Source: Thermoleophilia bacterium
GTDB lineage: Bacteria > Actinomycetota > Thermoleophilia > Solirubrobacterales > 70-9
Direction of reading: 5' to 3'
Assembly: GCA_016650125.1 (NCBI GenBank)
Contig: JAENWT010000004.1
Coordinates: forward strand, 1-64,000
Length of the DNA: 64,000 nucleotides
Below are positions 7,986 through 18,027 of this stretch, piece by piece. The notes beneath the pieces were generated by a model, which made no database searches, was not told the DNA's origin, and worked only from the letters and a program-made list of their open reading frames with translations. The position numbers and the translations under genes are program-made. Position 1 is the stretch's first letter, and each line of letters starts with the position of its first letter.

Positions 7986-10169
7986 GTGGCGAAACATCGC
8001 GAGCTCGGGCTGACCGACGCCGAATTCGACCTGATCCTGGAGAAGATGGGGCGCGAGCCGAACGGCGTCGAGCTGGCGATGTTCTCGCTGCTCTGGTCCG
8101 AGCACTGCGCCTACAAACACTCGAAGAAGCTCCTTGGCAAGCTCCCGACCGACGGCCCGCGTGTGGTCATGGGTCCGGGCGAGAACGCCGGCGCGGTCGA
8201 CATCGGCAGCGGCTGGTCGATCGCCTTCAAGGTCGAATCGCACAACCACCCGAGCGCGGTCGAGCCCTTCCAGGGGGCGGCAACCGGGGTCGGCGGCATC
8301 CTGCGCGACGTGATCGCCCTCGGCGCCCGGCCGATCGCCATCCTCGACTCCCTGCGTTTCGGTGAGCTCGATTCCGAGCGCACCCGGTACCTGGTCGACG
8401 GCGTGGTCCGCGGGATCGGCCACTACGGAAACTCGATGGGCATCCCGACGGTCGGCGGCGAGATCTACTTCGAAGCACCCTATGAGCAGAACTGCCTGGT
8501 CAACGCAATGTGCGTCGGCATCGCCCGCACCGACGAGATGGTGCGGGCCGCCGCGGAGGGCACCGGCAATCAGGTCGTGCTCTTCGGGTCGAAGACCGGA
8601 CGTGACGGGATCGGGGGGGCTTCGGTCCTGGCTTCGGCCGAATTCGGCGAAGACGACGAAGGCAAACGACCAACGGTCCAGATCGGTGATCCCTTCGAAG
8701 AATCCAAGGTGCTCGAGTGTTGTCAGGAACTGCTGGCCGCCGACCTGCTGGTCTCACTGCAGGACCTCGGCGCCGCCGGGCTGACCTCCTCCGCGGGCGA
8801 GATGGCCTCGGCCGGTGGTACCGGGATCGACATCGACGTCGGCAAGGTCCCGCTGCGCGAAGCCGACATGGAACCGTTCGAGATCATGGTCTCCGAATCG
8901 CAGGAGCGCATGCTGGCGGTGGTCGAGCCCGGCAAAGTTGAAGAGGTGCTGGCGCTCTGCACCAAATGGCAGACCGACTCCGCGGTGATCGGCGAGGTGA
9001 CCGATACCGGCTCCTTCCGGATTCTCAAGAACGGCGAGACCGTCGGCGACATCGCTGTCGAGGACCTGGTCGACGGATGCCCGCTCTATGACCTCGAGCC
9101 AGACGAGCCGGCCGAATGGATCTACCCGAATTACGTCACCCTGCGCGAAGGCGCCGACGCCAGTGAGATAACGCTCTCGCTGCTCGGCTCCTCCTCGATC
9201 GCTTCGAAGCGATGGGCCTACGACCAGTACGACTCGGTGGTCGGCTCCCGCACCGTCCACCGTGCCGGCGCCGCCGATGCAGCGGTGTTGAACATCCCCG
9301 AATCCGACCGGGCGATTGCGATCGCGATCGACGGCAACGGCCGCCGCGTCGCCTGCTCCCCCCGCCTGGGAACGATCGAAGCGACGCTCGAATGCGCCGC
9401 CAACCTGGCCTGCGTCGGTGCCGAGCCGCTCGGCGTCACCAACTGCCTCAACTTCGGCAACCCGGAAAAGCCGACCGTCGCCTGGCAGCTCAGCCAGTCG
9501 ATCGACGGCCTGGCCGACGCCTGCCGCGCGCTCGAACTCCCGGTGGTCGGCGGAAACGTCTCGCTCTACAACGAGACCCCGACCGGTCCGATCTACCCGA
9601 CCCCGGTGATCGGCATGGTCGGCGAGCTGCCCGACCCCGAGACCTGCGCCGGCGAGCCCTGGCGGGACGGCGACTGGATCGCCCTGGCCGGGCCGTTCAA
9701 TCCTTCATTGGCCGGCTCCGAGCTCGAGAAGGCCCGTGGCCAGCTCGGCAAAGGCCTGCCCGAGGTCGAGATCGAACCGGCCCGCGCCGCGATCGAGCTG
9801 ATCCGGGAGAGCGTCCGCGCCGGCACCATCCGCACGGTCACCGACGTCTCCGACGGCGGCGTCGCCACTGTGCTCTCGGAGCTCGCACTCGGCTCCGGCG
9901 TCGGCTGCAAGGTCACGCTCGACCCGGTCATCGTCCAGCGCGACTGCTCCGAAGAAGACGCTCTCTTCGGCGAAGGCTCCGGCGGCTTCATCCTCGCCGG
10001 TGACCGCCAGTCGATCGAACTGCTCGGCGGCCAGGGAGTCCAGATCGAAATGCTCGGCCGGGCTCAAGGCAACGAGATCCGGATCCAGGCCGGCGACACC
10101 GCGGTCGACATCCTCGTCGCCGAAGCGAAGGCGTCGTTCGAGTCCCTGGCCCACCGCATCGAGCTGTAG
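7986..10169 (+). CDS. purL: FGAM synthase subunit PurL (small type)
   Basis: Synthetase subunit, 727 residues, the size of PurL that works with separate PurS and PurQ. It starts at GTG 7986 right after the purQ stop. Motifs: FSLLWSEHCAYKHSKKLL near residues 32-49, VESHNHPSAVEPFQGAATGVGGILRD, ILDSLRFG, LQDLGAAGLTSSAGEMA, and a second repeat with NCLNFGNPEKP and GGNVSLYNE. Intact. Confidence 0.97.
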   Translation: MAKHRELGLTDAEFDLILEKMGREPNGVELAMFSLLWSEHCAYKHSKKLLGKLPTDGPRVVMGPGENAGAVDIGSGWSIAFKVESHNHPSAVEPFQGAATGVGGILRDVIALGARPIAILDSLRFGELDSERTRYLVDGVVRGIGHYGNSMGIPTVGGEIYFEAPYEQNCLVNAMCVGIARTDEMVRAAAEGTGNQVVLFGSKTGRDGIGGASVLASAEFGEDDEGKRPTVQIGDPFEESKVLECCQELLAADLLVSLQDLGAAGLTSSAGEMASAGGTGIDIDVGKVPLREADMEPFEIMVSESQERMLAVVEPGKVEEVLALCTKWQTDSAVIGEVTDTGSFRILKNGETVGDIAVEDLVDGCPLYDLEPDEPAEWIYPNYVTLREGADASEITLSLLGSSSIASKRWAYDQYDSVVGSRTVHRAGAADAAVLNIPESDRAIAIAIDGNGRRVACSPRLGTIEATLECAANLACVGAEPLGVTNCLNFGNPEKPTVAWQLSQSIDGLADACRALELPVVGGNVSLYNETPTGPIYPTPVIGMVGELPDPETCAGEPWRDGDWIALAGPFNPSLAGSELEKARGQLGKGLPEVEIEPARAAIELIRESVRAGTIRTVTDVSDGGVATVLSELALGSGVGCKVTLDPVIVQRDCSEEDALFGEGSGGFILAGDRQSIELLGGQGVQIEMLGRAQGNEIRIQAGDTAVDILVAEAKASFESLAHRIEL

Positions 10170-10172
10170 TTC

Positions 10173-12047
10173 TTGAAGACCAGGAAGACGACCACCGACA
10201 CGACCGAGACGCGTCGCGACCTCGCGGCCCAGGCGGCCCGGCCGCTTCGGAACTACCTCGTGACCGAGACCGGCAGCGCCGGCCTGTTGCTGGCCGCGGC
10301 GGTCATCGCCCTGGTCTGGGTGAACTCGCCCTTTTCTGATTCCTACAACTCCCTCTGGGACACCGTTCTCGCCATAAACCTCGGCGACTGGTCGATCTCG
10401 CTCGACCTGCGCGACTGGATCGACGAAGGACTGATGGCGCTTTTCTTCTTCGTGATCGGCCTCGAGGTGAGGCGCGAGCTGTCGGTCGGCGAGCTGACCG
10501 ACCGCCACCGCGTGACGATCCCGGTGATCGCGGGCGTCGGCGGCATGCTGCTGCCGGCCCTGCTCTACGCATTGCTCAACCACGGCACCGAAGCCGGTGG
10601 CGGCTGGGGCATCGTGATCGCCACTGACACGGCCTTCCTGCTGGGTGCGCTGGCGATCGTCGGGCCCCATTTCTCCACCCAGCTCCGGATCTTCCTGCTC
10701 ACCCTGGCGATCGTCGACGACATCGTCGCGATCTCGGTGATCGGGATCTTCTATTCGGACTCGCTCGACTTCGTCGCCCTCGGCATCGCCGTGGTCTGCC
10801 TGGCGATGTTCCCGGTCCTGCCGCGCATGAGGATCTACCAGGGCTGGGCCTACGCTCTGCTCGGCTTCGCCCTCTGGATCGCGGCGTATGAGTCCGGACT
10901 GCACCCCACCCTCGCCGGAATGCTGGCCGGCCTGCTGGTGATCGCCTACCAGCCGAGCCGCAAGAAGGTCGAAGAGGCGGCGGTCACCGCCCGCGCCTTC
11001 CGTCAGTCGCCGTTACCCGAGGTAGCGCGTTCGGCCCAGCGCAGCGTCGACCAGGCGGTGTCACCCAACGAACGCCTGCAGACGGCGCTCCACCCGATCA
11101 CCAGTTACCTGATCGTGCCGCTGTTCGCTCTGGCGAATGCCGGAGTCGATCTCGGCGACGGTGTACTCGGTGAAGCCCTCAGGTCGCCCCTCACCTGGGG
11201 CATCGTGCTCGGCCTGGTGGTCGGCAAGACGATCGGCATCAGCGTCGGCGCACTCGGCTCCCTCCGGCTCGGCCTCGGCGCGCTGCCCCAGGGGGTCGGC
11301 CGGGGCCAGGTGATCGGCGGCGCGACGCTTTCCGGCATCGGCTTCACGGTCTCCCTGCTGATCGCGCAACTGGCCTTCGATGACCAGCAGTTGCAGAGCG
11401 AAGCGAAAGTCGGCGTCCTGATCGCCGCCGTGCTCGCGGTGGGCCTCAGCTGGGTCATTTTCAAGGTGGCCGCCGTGGTCTTCGGCCAGACCAGCGCCAG
11501 CCTGCCGCGCAAGCTGTCATTACCAGTCGATTCCGGCCGTGACCACATTCGCGGCAAAAAGGATGCGCCGATGACCCTGGTCGAGTACGGCGACTTCGAG
11601 TGTGAGTTCTGCGGACGTGCGACCGGCATGGTCAAGGAGCTGCGCGCCGATCTCGGCGATGAGCTGCGGTACGTGTTCCGGCATCTCACCCTGATCGACG
11701 TGCATCCACACGCAGAACTCGCGGCCGAGGCCGCGGAGGCCGCCGGCAACCAGGACCGGTTCTGGGAAATGCACGACCTGCTCTTCGCACATCAAGGCGA
11801 CCTCGACATCGAAGACCTGATCGGCTACGCCGGCCACCTCGACCTGGATGTCGACCGGTTCGTCGAAGAAGTCGAGCAGAGCATCAACTCGAAACGCATC
11901 CAGCAGGACGTGGCCAGCGCCGACGCGAGTGGAGCTCACGGCACGCCGACCTTCTTCATCGGCGGCATGCGTCACGTCGGGCCCTACGATGCCCGCTCAC
12001 TCGCCGACGAGTTGCGTGCGGCCCACTCCGACGTTCCAATGGACTAG
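10173..12047 (+). CDS. nhaA: Na+/H+ antiporter NhaA with C-terminal DsbA-like thioredoxin domain
   Basis: A 624-residue fusion from TTG 10173, 3 nt after purL. Residues about 25-430 are NhaA: many hydrophobic helices, [32 protein letters not shown], and the ion-binding Asp pair 182-183 in [18 protein letters not shown]. After a linker (about 431-455) residues 460-620 form a DsbA/thioredoxin-like domain: [12 protein letters not shown] with CxxC at 477/480, [19 protein letters not shown], and the cis-proline GTPTFF at Pro592. NhaA exchanges Na+ for H+ across the inner membrane. Known actinobacterial fusions share this order; the side on which the thioredoxin domain sits is not visible here. Confidence 0.93.
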   Translation: MKTRKTTTDTTETRRDLAAQAARPLRNYLVTETGSAGLLLAAAVIALVWVNSPFSDSYNSLWDTVLAINLGDWSISLDLRDWIDEGLMALFFFVIGLEVRRELSVGELTDRHRVTIPVIAGVGGMLLPALLYALLNHGTEAGGGWGIVIATDTAFLLGALAIVGPHFSTQLRIFLLTLAIVDDIVAISVIGIFYSDSLDFVALGIAVVCLAMFPVLPRMRIYQGWAYALLGFALWIAAYESGLHPTLAGMLAGLLVIAYQPSRKKVEEAAVTARAFRQSPLPEVARSAQRSVDQAVSPNERLQTALHPITSYLIVPLFALANAGVDLGDGVLGEALRSPLTWGIVLGLVVGKTIGISVGALGSLRLGLGALPQGVGRGQVIGGATLSGIGFTVSLLIAQLAFDDQQLQSEAKVGVLIAAVLAVGLSWVIFKVAAVVFGQTSASLPRKLSLPVDSGRDHIRGKKDAPMTLVEYGDFECEFCGRATGMVKELRADLGDELRYVFRHLTLIDVHPHAELAAEAAEAAGNQDRFWEMHDLLFAHQGDLDIEDLIGYAGHLDLDVDRFVEEVEQSINSKRIQQDVASADASGAHGTPTFFIGGMRHVGPYDARSLADELRAAHSDVPMD

Positions 12048-12103
12048 CCCGCAGCAAGACATCCGGGCAGGCAGGGTTCGGTACGGCTCCGGCCACCGCG
12101 CCG

Positions 12104-13741
12104 ATGGTGGTCGACCTGTGCGATGCCGGATTCACCGGCTACGAGTTCCCGTTCGAAGCCATGGCGGTGCGAACCGGCGTGGCGATCAACGCCCTGGTGC
12201 TGGTGGCCGAAAGAGCCGGCGAATGCAACCTCAGGTTCGACGCCAGCGCCGGCCAGGAATACAAGATCCAGGTCGACTACCGGGACGATCAGGGCAATTT
12301 CAACTTCCGCCTGCGCCAGATGGTGCCGCCCACGAACGACATGTTCGCTTCACCCAAGGTGGTCGGGCCGGCGCTGCCGATCAGCCTCAACACGACCAAC
12401 GTCGACTCAACCTGGGAAGTCAATGAGAACGCCGTCCTGGGCGGTCCCAGCAGTTCCCGGTCCGTCTGGTACTCCTGGACCCCGGCAGCAACCGGCCGGG
12501 CGAGGCTCGACGTCTGCACCTGGACGAAGGTCTCCGGTCCCGGGAACAAATCGATTGTGGTCTACACGGGGAACTCCCTGCCCGCTGTGGTTCCGGTCGC
12601 CACGGCCACGAGCAACTGTCAGCTCGATTTCCCCACGACCGCCGGGGTCACGAACCGGATCGTCGTCAGCGGGGCGATTATCGGGGAATTCGACTTCACG
12701 CTCAAGATCAAGAATGCGCCACCCCCTGCGAACGACAACTTCGCCAATGCAATTGCAGTGGGACCCGGCCTGCCGGTCTCGCTTCCGGGTGAAAACGAGT
12801 TCGCGACCGTCGAAACAGGGGAGCCGGACCACAACGACTTCGGTTCGCCCGCGCATTCAGCCTGGTACAAGTGGACCGCCTCCCAAAGCGGCCGGGTGAG
12901 GATCAAGACTTGCGGCAAAGCCTTCGATGCCCGGCTCGGGGTGTACACGGGGGCAGCCGTCAATGCCCTGACCCCGGTTGGTGAGCCACCGCCTTATGGC
13001 CCGTATTGCAGCGTCACCCTTGACGCGGTCGCGGGCACTACCTACCGGATCGCAGCAGCCGGAGGCCCCCAGGACGACGCGTCGGGTGCTTTTCTACTGG
13101 ACATCCACGTCCTCCGTGTACCGGCCAACGACGACCTGGCCGATGCCCAGACGTTCAGCGCCCAGCTTCCCGCGACCCTTGCCGGCAGCACCATCGATGC
13201 CACGAAGGAAGACAGCGAGCCATCACACTCGCTCGAGTACGGAAGTGACCAATCCCCCTCGGTCTGGTTCCGGTGGACAGCGCCGACGAATAACGCGATC
13301 ATTTTCTCGGCCTGCTCGAACACGGAGCCGACCAGGCTCGCCGTCTACTCGGGTGCTGCGTACGGCGATCTGACCAAGCTGGCTGCGGCGGACGAGGGCT
13401 GCGCCTCAGGGACGAAGGGCGGCCGACTCGCCGTCGCACCAGTGGAAGGTCAGACCTACTTGATCGTCGTGGCAGCGGTCGACCGTGATTTCGAATCCGA
13501 CTTCACGCTCTCGTCAAAGGGCCCGACCGTGACGAAACCACCGGTGATCATCGACCCGAAACCGACAAAGTTCAGCCTGAAAAAGGCAATCAAGAAGTGC
13601 AAGAAGATCAAGTCGAAGAAGAAGCGGACCAAATGCATCAGGCGTGCCAAAAAGAAGGCCGCAATCATCAAATGCAAGAAGCTGACTAACTCTGGCAAGC
13701 GCACCAAGTGCATCAAGAAGGCCCGCAAGAAGTTCAAGTGA
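12104..13741 (+). CDS. Secreted-type repeat protein lacking its N-terminus
   Basis: 545 residues with three to four copies of a roughly 125-residue beta-rich repeat (NDxFAxAxxVGPxLPxSL ... SVWYxWTAxxxGxxxxxxC ... LAVYTGxxxxxLxxV ... GQTYxIxVxG). It ends in a very basic Cys tail (KKAIKKCKKIKSKKKRTKC, repeated). Cell-surface or secreted proteins of this type normally open with a signal peptide and a full repeat. Here ATG 12104 begins in the middle of a repeat (VVDLCDAGFTGYEF) with no signal peptide, directly after nhaA. It looks 5'-truncated, so it is either a pseudogene or mis-started; no upstream start rescues it. Confidence 0.65.
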   Translation: MVVDLCDAGFTGYEFPFEAMAVRTGVAINALVLVAERAGECNLRFDASAGQEYKIQVDYRDDQGNFNFRLRQMVPPTNDMFASPKVVGPALPISLNTTNVDSTWEVNENAVLGGPSSSRSVWYSWTPAATGRARLDVCTWTKVSGPGNKSIVVYTGNSLPAVVPVATATSNCQLDFPTTAGVTNRIVVSGAIIGEFDFTLKIKNAPPPANDNFANAIAVGPGLPVSLPGENEFATVETGEPDHNDFGSPAHSAWYKWTASQSGRVRIKTCGKAFDARLGVYTGAAVNALTPVGEPPPYGPYCSVTLDAVAGTTYRIAAAGGPQDDASGAFLLDIHVLRVPANDDLADAQTFSAQLPATLAGSTIDATKEDSEPSHSLEYGSDQSPSVWFRWTAPTNNAIIFSACSNTEPTRLAVYSGAAYGDLTKLAAADEGCASGTKGGRLAVAPVEGQTYLIVVAAVDRDFESDFTLSSKGPTVTKPPVIIDPKPTKFSLKKAIKKCKKIKSKKKRTKCIRRAKKKAAIIKCKKLTNSGKRTKCIKKARKKFK

Positions 13742-13776
13742 GCGCCGCTGGTACCAGGCCGGCCCGTCGCTGAACA

Positions 13777-13794
13777 AACGGTTCTTCAACCGTT
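13777..13794 (+). terminator. Hairpin after the repeat protein
   Basis: AACGGTT-CTTC-AACCGTT is a 7-bp perfect stem with a 4-nt loop, followed by CGGTTTCTATT. It separates the repeat protein gene from the ABC transporter operon and is a plausible intrinsic terminator, though the U-tract is short. Confidence 0.5.
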
Positions 13795-13831
13795 CGGTTT
13801 CTATTGTCACAAGCTCGGGTAACCCACTTTT

Positions 13832-15121
13832 ATGACCGCGAAGTCTGCAGTCGGGGGCTGGACGAGAAAAGGAGCCGCAGCCGGAATCGCAATTTTCGGC
13901 CTCTCCGTCGCTCTCCTCGCGGGCTGTGGCGGTGACAGCGGCGGTCCGGTCGCCCTCAAGTGGTTCATCGCCATTCAGCCGGGCGGCTCGATCCAGGAGG
14001 TCGCCGAAACCTGCTCCAAGCAGTCCGGCGGCAAGTACGAAATTGAACTCGAGCTGCTGCCGACCGACGCCAGCCAGCAGCGGGAACAGCTGGTCCGCCG
14101 CCTCGGCGCCAAAGACTCTTCGATCGACCTGATCGGCATGGACGTGGTCTGGACCGCCGAGTTCGCCAACGCCGGCTGGATCCGGAAGTGGGATCCCGTC
14201 GACGAAAAGATTGTGACCAAAGATGTCTTCCCGCCGGTGATCGAAACCGCCACCTTCGAAGGCGACCTCTACGGCGCGCCGTTCAACACCAACACCGAAC
14301 TGCTCTGGTACCGCAAGGACATGGTTCCGAAGCCGCCCGAGACCTGGGACGAGATGATCGACATGGCCGAGGAGATCGGCCCCGATGAAGGCGGCACCGT
14401 CCAGGTCCAGGCCAGCCGGTACGAGGGTTACATGGTGTGGGCGAACGCGATGATCGAATCGGCCGGCGCGCAGATCCTCAAGAGCCCGACCGAGGTCAGC
14501 CTCGAAGAAGGACCGACGACTGAAGCCCTGAAGCCAATGGGCCGCCTGGCTCGGTCCAGTGCCGCCCCGCCGAACATGTCGACCTCGGACGAGGACACAT
14601 CGAGGCTCGGATTCGAAGGTGGTTCGGCGTTCATGACCAACTACACCTTCGCTTACGGCAGCGCCCTCGAAAACGCGCCGGATGTGGCCAAGCAGATGGG
14701 CGCCGCCCGGTACCCCGGCGTTACCAAGGGCGTGGAGAGCAAGCCGCCGCTCGGTGGATTCAACCTCGGGGTCAGCGAGTTCTCCGAGCAGCCCGATCTC
14801 GCCTTCGACGCGGCCAAGTGCCTGACCGCCCCGGAGCAGCAGCTGGTCGTGACCGAACTTGACGGGCTCCCCCCGCCCCGGTCGAACCTCTACACGAACA
14901 AGAAGGTGACCAAAGCCTTCCCGGGCTTCGCCCCTCTGGTTCGTGAATCGATCGAATCCGCCGGACCGCGGCCGGTGACCCCCGCCTACCAGGACGTGAG
15001 CATCGCGGTTCAGACGGCGCTCCACCCGGCGGACAAGATCGATCTGGAGGACACGAAGCCGAACTACGACGAGCTCTTCGAGGACGTCGACAAGGGCGTC
15101 AAGCGGGAAGGACTGCTCTAG
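13832..15121 (+). CDS. Sugar ABC transporter substrate-binding lipoprotein
   Basis: 429 residues. Lipoprotein signal with lipobox LLAGC (Cys32) after a basic start and a hydrophobic stretch. The mature part looks like a family 1 extracellular solute-binding protein of the trehalose/maltose (LpqY/ThuE) kind: LKWFIAIQPGGSIQEVAETC, LVRRLGAKDSSIDLIGMDVVWTAEFA, FNTNTELLWYRKDMV and PPETWDEMIDMAEEI. It would be anchored outside the membrane and deliver a sugar to the two permeases that follow (gap 4 nt). The exact sugar cannot be read from sequence. Confidence 0.9.
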   Translation: MTAKSAVGGWTRKGAAAGIAIFGLSVALLAGCGGDSGGPVALKWFIAIQPGGSIQEVAETCSKQSGGKYEIELELLPTDASQQREQLVRRLGAKDSSIDLIGMDVVWTAEFANAGWIRKWDPVDEKIVTKDVFPPVIETATFEGDLYGAPFNTNTELLWYRKDMVPKPPETWDEMIDMAEEIGPDEGGTVQVQASRYEGYMVWANAMIESAGAQILKSPTEVSLEEGPTTEALKPMGRLARSSAAPPNMSTSDEDTSRLGFEGGSAFMTNYTFAYGSALENAPDVAKQMGAARYPGVTKGVESKPPLGGFNLGVSEFSEQPDLAFDAAKCLTAPEQQLVVTELDGLPPPRSNLYTNKKVTKAFPGFAPLVRESIESAGPRPVTPAYQDVSIAVQTALHPADKIDLEDTKPNYDELFEDVDKGVKREGLL

Positions 15122-15125
15122 TCAG

Positions 15126-16007
15126 ATGTCAGACCGGGTCAAATCAGAGCGTCGCCTCGGCTGGCTGCTCTGCGCACCCGCCGCGATCGCGATGCTGGCG
15201 GTCACGGCGTATCCGATCGGCTACGCCCTGGTGCTTTCGGTCCAGCAAGTTGACCTGCGGTTCCCCGACGAAGGCGGCTTCGTCGGATTCCAGAATTACC
15301 AGGCAGTCCTGACCTCGAGCCTCTGGTGGACCGACGTCTTCAACACCGTCTTCCTCAGCGTGATCTCGGTCTCGATCGAGCTGGCGCTCGGCATGGCGAT
15401 CGCGATGGTCATGCACCGGGCGATCTTCGGCCGCGGAGCAGTGCGGACTTCGGTGCTGATCCCGTATGGCATCGTCACCGTGGTCGCCGCCTTCTCCTGG
15501 CAGTTCGCTTTCGCACCGGACACCGGCTTCGTCAACCAGCTGCCTTTGATCGCCGACGACATGGACTGGTTCGGCGGGCGCTTCAGCTCGTTCGCCGTGA
15601 TCATCATGGCCGAGGTCTGGAAAACCACGCCCTTCATGGCGCTGCTGCTGCTCGCCGGCATGACCACGATCGACGAGGGCCTCTATGCCGCGGCCAAAGT
15701 CGACGGAGCCTCGGCCTGGCAGCGTTTCTACAAGATAACCCTGCCTTTGATGAAGCCGGCGATCCTCGTCGCGCTGCTGTTCCGCACGCTCGACGCGTTC
15801 CGCATCTTCGACACGATCTTCATCATGACCGCCGGTGCGCAGGACACCCAGTCGGTCTCGATCCTCGGCTATCAACAGCTGATCTCCCGGCTCAATCTCG
15901 GTCTGGGCTCTGCGGTCTCGGTCCTAATCTTCATCGCGGTGCTGCTTATCGCCCTGCTCTTCGTCAAGGGACTCGGCACCAAGTCACCCGAGAGTGGGAA
16001 CGCCTGA
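15126..16007 (+). CDS. Sugar ABC transporter permease (MalF/SugA-like)
   Basis: 293 residues with about six membrane segments, first at 15-38 ([20 protein letters not shown]). The EAA loop that contacts the ATPase is seen as [28 protein letters not shown] (about 196-223). Typical first permease of CUT1 importers, using the upstream lipoprotein and the ATPase two genes on. Its TGA overlaps the next ATG by one base. Confidence 0.92.
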   Translation: MSDRVKSERRLGWLLCAPAAIAMLAVTAYPIGYALVLSVQQVDLRFPDEGGFVGFQNYQAVLTSSLWWTDVFNTVFLSVISVSIELALGMAIAMVMHRAIFGRGAVRTSVLIPYGIVTVVAAFSWQFAFAPDTGFVNQLPLIADDMDWFGGRFSSFAVIIMAEVWKTTPFMALLLLAGMTTIDEGLYAAAKVDGASAWQRFYKITLPLMKPAILVALLFRTLDAFRIFDTIFIMTAGAQDTQSVSILGYQQLISRLNLGLGSAVSVLIFIAVLLIALLFVKGLGTKSPESGNA

Positions 16008-16849
16008 TGAAGAACTCCGGCCGCGACAAGGCCCTCTGGAGCATCGCAATCCTGATCGTCGGCCTGTTTTCGCTGATCCCGGTCCTCTGGATCATCTCGC
16101 TCTCGCTGAAGACGCCGGCGACGATCACCGACCAGAGCTTCATTCCGACCGAGTTTTCACTCGAGAACTACAAGAGTCTGTTCACTGGCGGCATTTCCGA
16201 GAGTCCCTTCATCAAACCGCTGATCAACTCGATCCTGATCGCGTCGATCACCACTGTGATCTCGATCGTCCTCGCCAGCTTCGCCGCCTACGCGATCGCC
16301 CGGCTCGAGTTCACCGGTCGCCAGCTGATGCTGGCCGGCGCCCTGGCGATCGCGATGTTCCCGCCGATCTCCACGGTCGGGCCGCTGTTCGACATGTGGC
16401 GCACGCTCGGTCTTTACGACACCTATCCCGGCCTGATCATTCCGTACCTCACCTTCTCCCTGCCGCTCGCGATCTACACCCTGGTCGCCTTCTTCCGTGA
16501 GATCCCCTGGGAGCTCGAACAGGCAGCCCAGGTCGATGGCGCCACCCCCTTCCAGGCCTTCCGCAAGGTGATCGTGCCGCTGGCCGCGCCGGGCATGTTC
16601 ACCGCCGCGATCCTCGTCTTCATCTTCGCCTGGAACGACTTTCTCTTCGCGATCTCGTTGACCTCGTCCGATGCGTCGCGGACCGTCCCGGCGGCCCTCG
16701 CCTTCTTCACCGGTGACTCCCAGTTCACCCAACCAACCGGCAGCATCGCCGCGGCGGCCGTGCTGGTCACCGTGCCGATCATCATTTTCGTCCTGTTATT
16801 CCAGCGCCGAATCGTCGCCGGCCTCACCGCCGGTGCCGTGAAGGGATAG
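16007..16849 (+). CDS. Sugar ABC transporter permease (MalG/SugB-like)
   Basis: 280 residues from ATG 16007, chosen because it overlaps the previous stop (TGATG) and gives the usual MalG-type start [19 protein letters not shown]. About six membrane helices. EAA loop: [28 protein letters not shown]. Second permease of the same CUT1 importer. The reading frame is open far upstream, but that part is out of phase with the first permease and is not coding. Confidence 0.92.
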   Translation: MKNSGRDKALWSIAILIVGLFSLIPVLWIISLSLKTPATITDQSFIPTEFSLENYKSLFTGGISESPFIKPLINSILIASITTVISIVLASFAAYAIARLEFTGRQLMLAGALAIAMFPPISTVGPLFDMWRTLGLYDTYPGLIIPYLTFSLPLAIYTLVAFFREIPWELEQAAQVDGATPFQAFRKVIVPLAAPGMFTAAILVFIFAWNDFLFAISLTSSDASRTVPAALAFFTGDSQFTQPTGSIAAAAVLVTVPIIIFVLLFQRRIVAGLTAGAVKG

Positions 16850-16857
16850 GAGCCCCG

Positions 16858-18027
16858 ATGTCAGACATCGTTCTCGACCATGTGACCAAGCGTTACGGCG
16901 ACGGTTACGAAGCCGTCAAGGATATGAGCCTCGAGATCAAGGATGGCGAGTTCATGATCCTGGTCGGCCCGTCCGGCTGCGGCAAATCGACTGCTCTGCA
17001 GATGATCGCCGGGCTCGAAGACATCACGGAAGGTGACCTGAAGATCGGCGGCAACGTGGTCAACAACCTCGCACCGAAGGACCGCGACATCGCCATGGTC
17101 TTTCAGAACTACGCGCTCTACCCGCATATGAGCGTGCGCGAGAACATGGGCTTCGCGCTCAAGCTCGCCAAGGTCGACAAGGAGGTGATCAACCAGAAGG
17201 TCGAGGATGCGGCGAAGACGCTCGACCTGACTGAGCACCTCGACCGGCGCCCGGCCAACCTCTCCGGCGGCCAGCGCCAGCGGGTGGCGATGGGCCGCGC
17301 GATCGTGCGCGACCCCCAGGCCTTCCTGATGGACGAGCCCCTCTCCAACCTCGACGCCAAGTTGCGCGTCCAGACCCGGACCGAGGTCTCGAAGCTGCAG
17401 TCACGGCTCGGCACGACCACGGTTTACGTCACCCACGACCAGACCGAGGCGATGACACTGGGTGACCGGGTCGCGGTGATGCGCGCCGGCGAGCTGCAAC
17501 AGGTCGGCACCCCGGCCGAGCTCTATAACGAGCCGCTCAACCTCTTCGTCGCCGGCTTCATCGGTTCGCCTGCGATGAACTTCACCGCCGCGACCGTCTC
17601 CGGCGACTCGGTCAAGTTGCCGTTCGTCGACGTGCCGCTGAGCGACGAGCTGAAGAAGGCGCTCGGCGAAGATCGAAACGATCGCAAGGTGATCGCCGGG
17701 CTCCGGCCGGGCAACTTCGAAGACGCCAACCTGATCGAGGAGGCCGAGGGCGGTGTCCACTTCGAAACCGAGATCGACCTGATCGAGTCGATGGGCTCCG
17801 AGCTCTTCGCCTACTTCACGGCCGACCACGACAAAGAGACGGTCGAGAAGGCCGCCGCCGGGTCCGGGCTCGAAGAGCTGTCGGGCGGCGACACCAGCCA
17901 GATGGTCGCAAGGCTCGATGCCGCCTCGGAGATCAAGCGCGGCGATACCGCGAAGCTCTGGCTCGACCCGGCCAAGCTGGTCCTGTTCGACCCCGAGTCG
18001 GGAAAGCGCATCGCAGTCAGCGATTGA
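16858..18027 (+). CDS. Sugar ABC transporter ATPase (UgpC/MsmX/SugC type)
   Basis: 389 residues. Walker A GPSGCGKST (37-45), Q-loop in AMVFQNYALYPHMSV, ABC signature LSGGQRQRVAMGRA (135-148), Walker B FLMDEP with Asp159/Glu160, H-loop VTHDQTEAMTLGDR, then a C-terminal TOBE/regulatory domain (about 235-389). It powers the importer encoded just upstream. Its 3' end overlaps the convergent ParB-domain gene by 11 nt. Confidence 0.95.
   Translation: MSDIVLDHVTKRYGDGYEAVKDMSLEIKDGEFMILVGPSGCGKSTALQMIAGLEDITEGDLKIGGNVVNNLAPKDRDIAMVFQNYALYPHMSVRENMGFALKLAKVDKEVINQKVEDAAKTLDLTEHLDRRPANLSGGQRQRVAMGRAIVRDPQAFLMDEPLSNLDAKLRVQTRTEVSKLQSRLGTTTVYVTHDQTEAMTLGDRVAVMRAGELQQVGTPAELYNEPLNLFVAGFIGSPAMNFTAATVSGDSVKLPFVDVPLSDELKKALGEDRNDRKVIAGLRPGNFEDANLIEEAEGGVHFETEIDLIESMGSELFAYFTADHDKETVEKAAAGSGLEELSGGDTSQMVARLDAASEIKRGDTAKLWLDPAKLVLFDPESGKRIAVSD

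Noticed and set aside
15326-16006. 5' extension of the second permease frame
   Set aside because: Lies over the first permease in another phase; the family start is the TGATG overlap at 16007.
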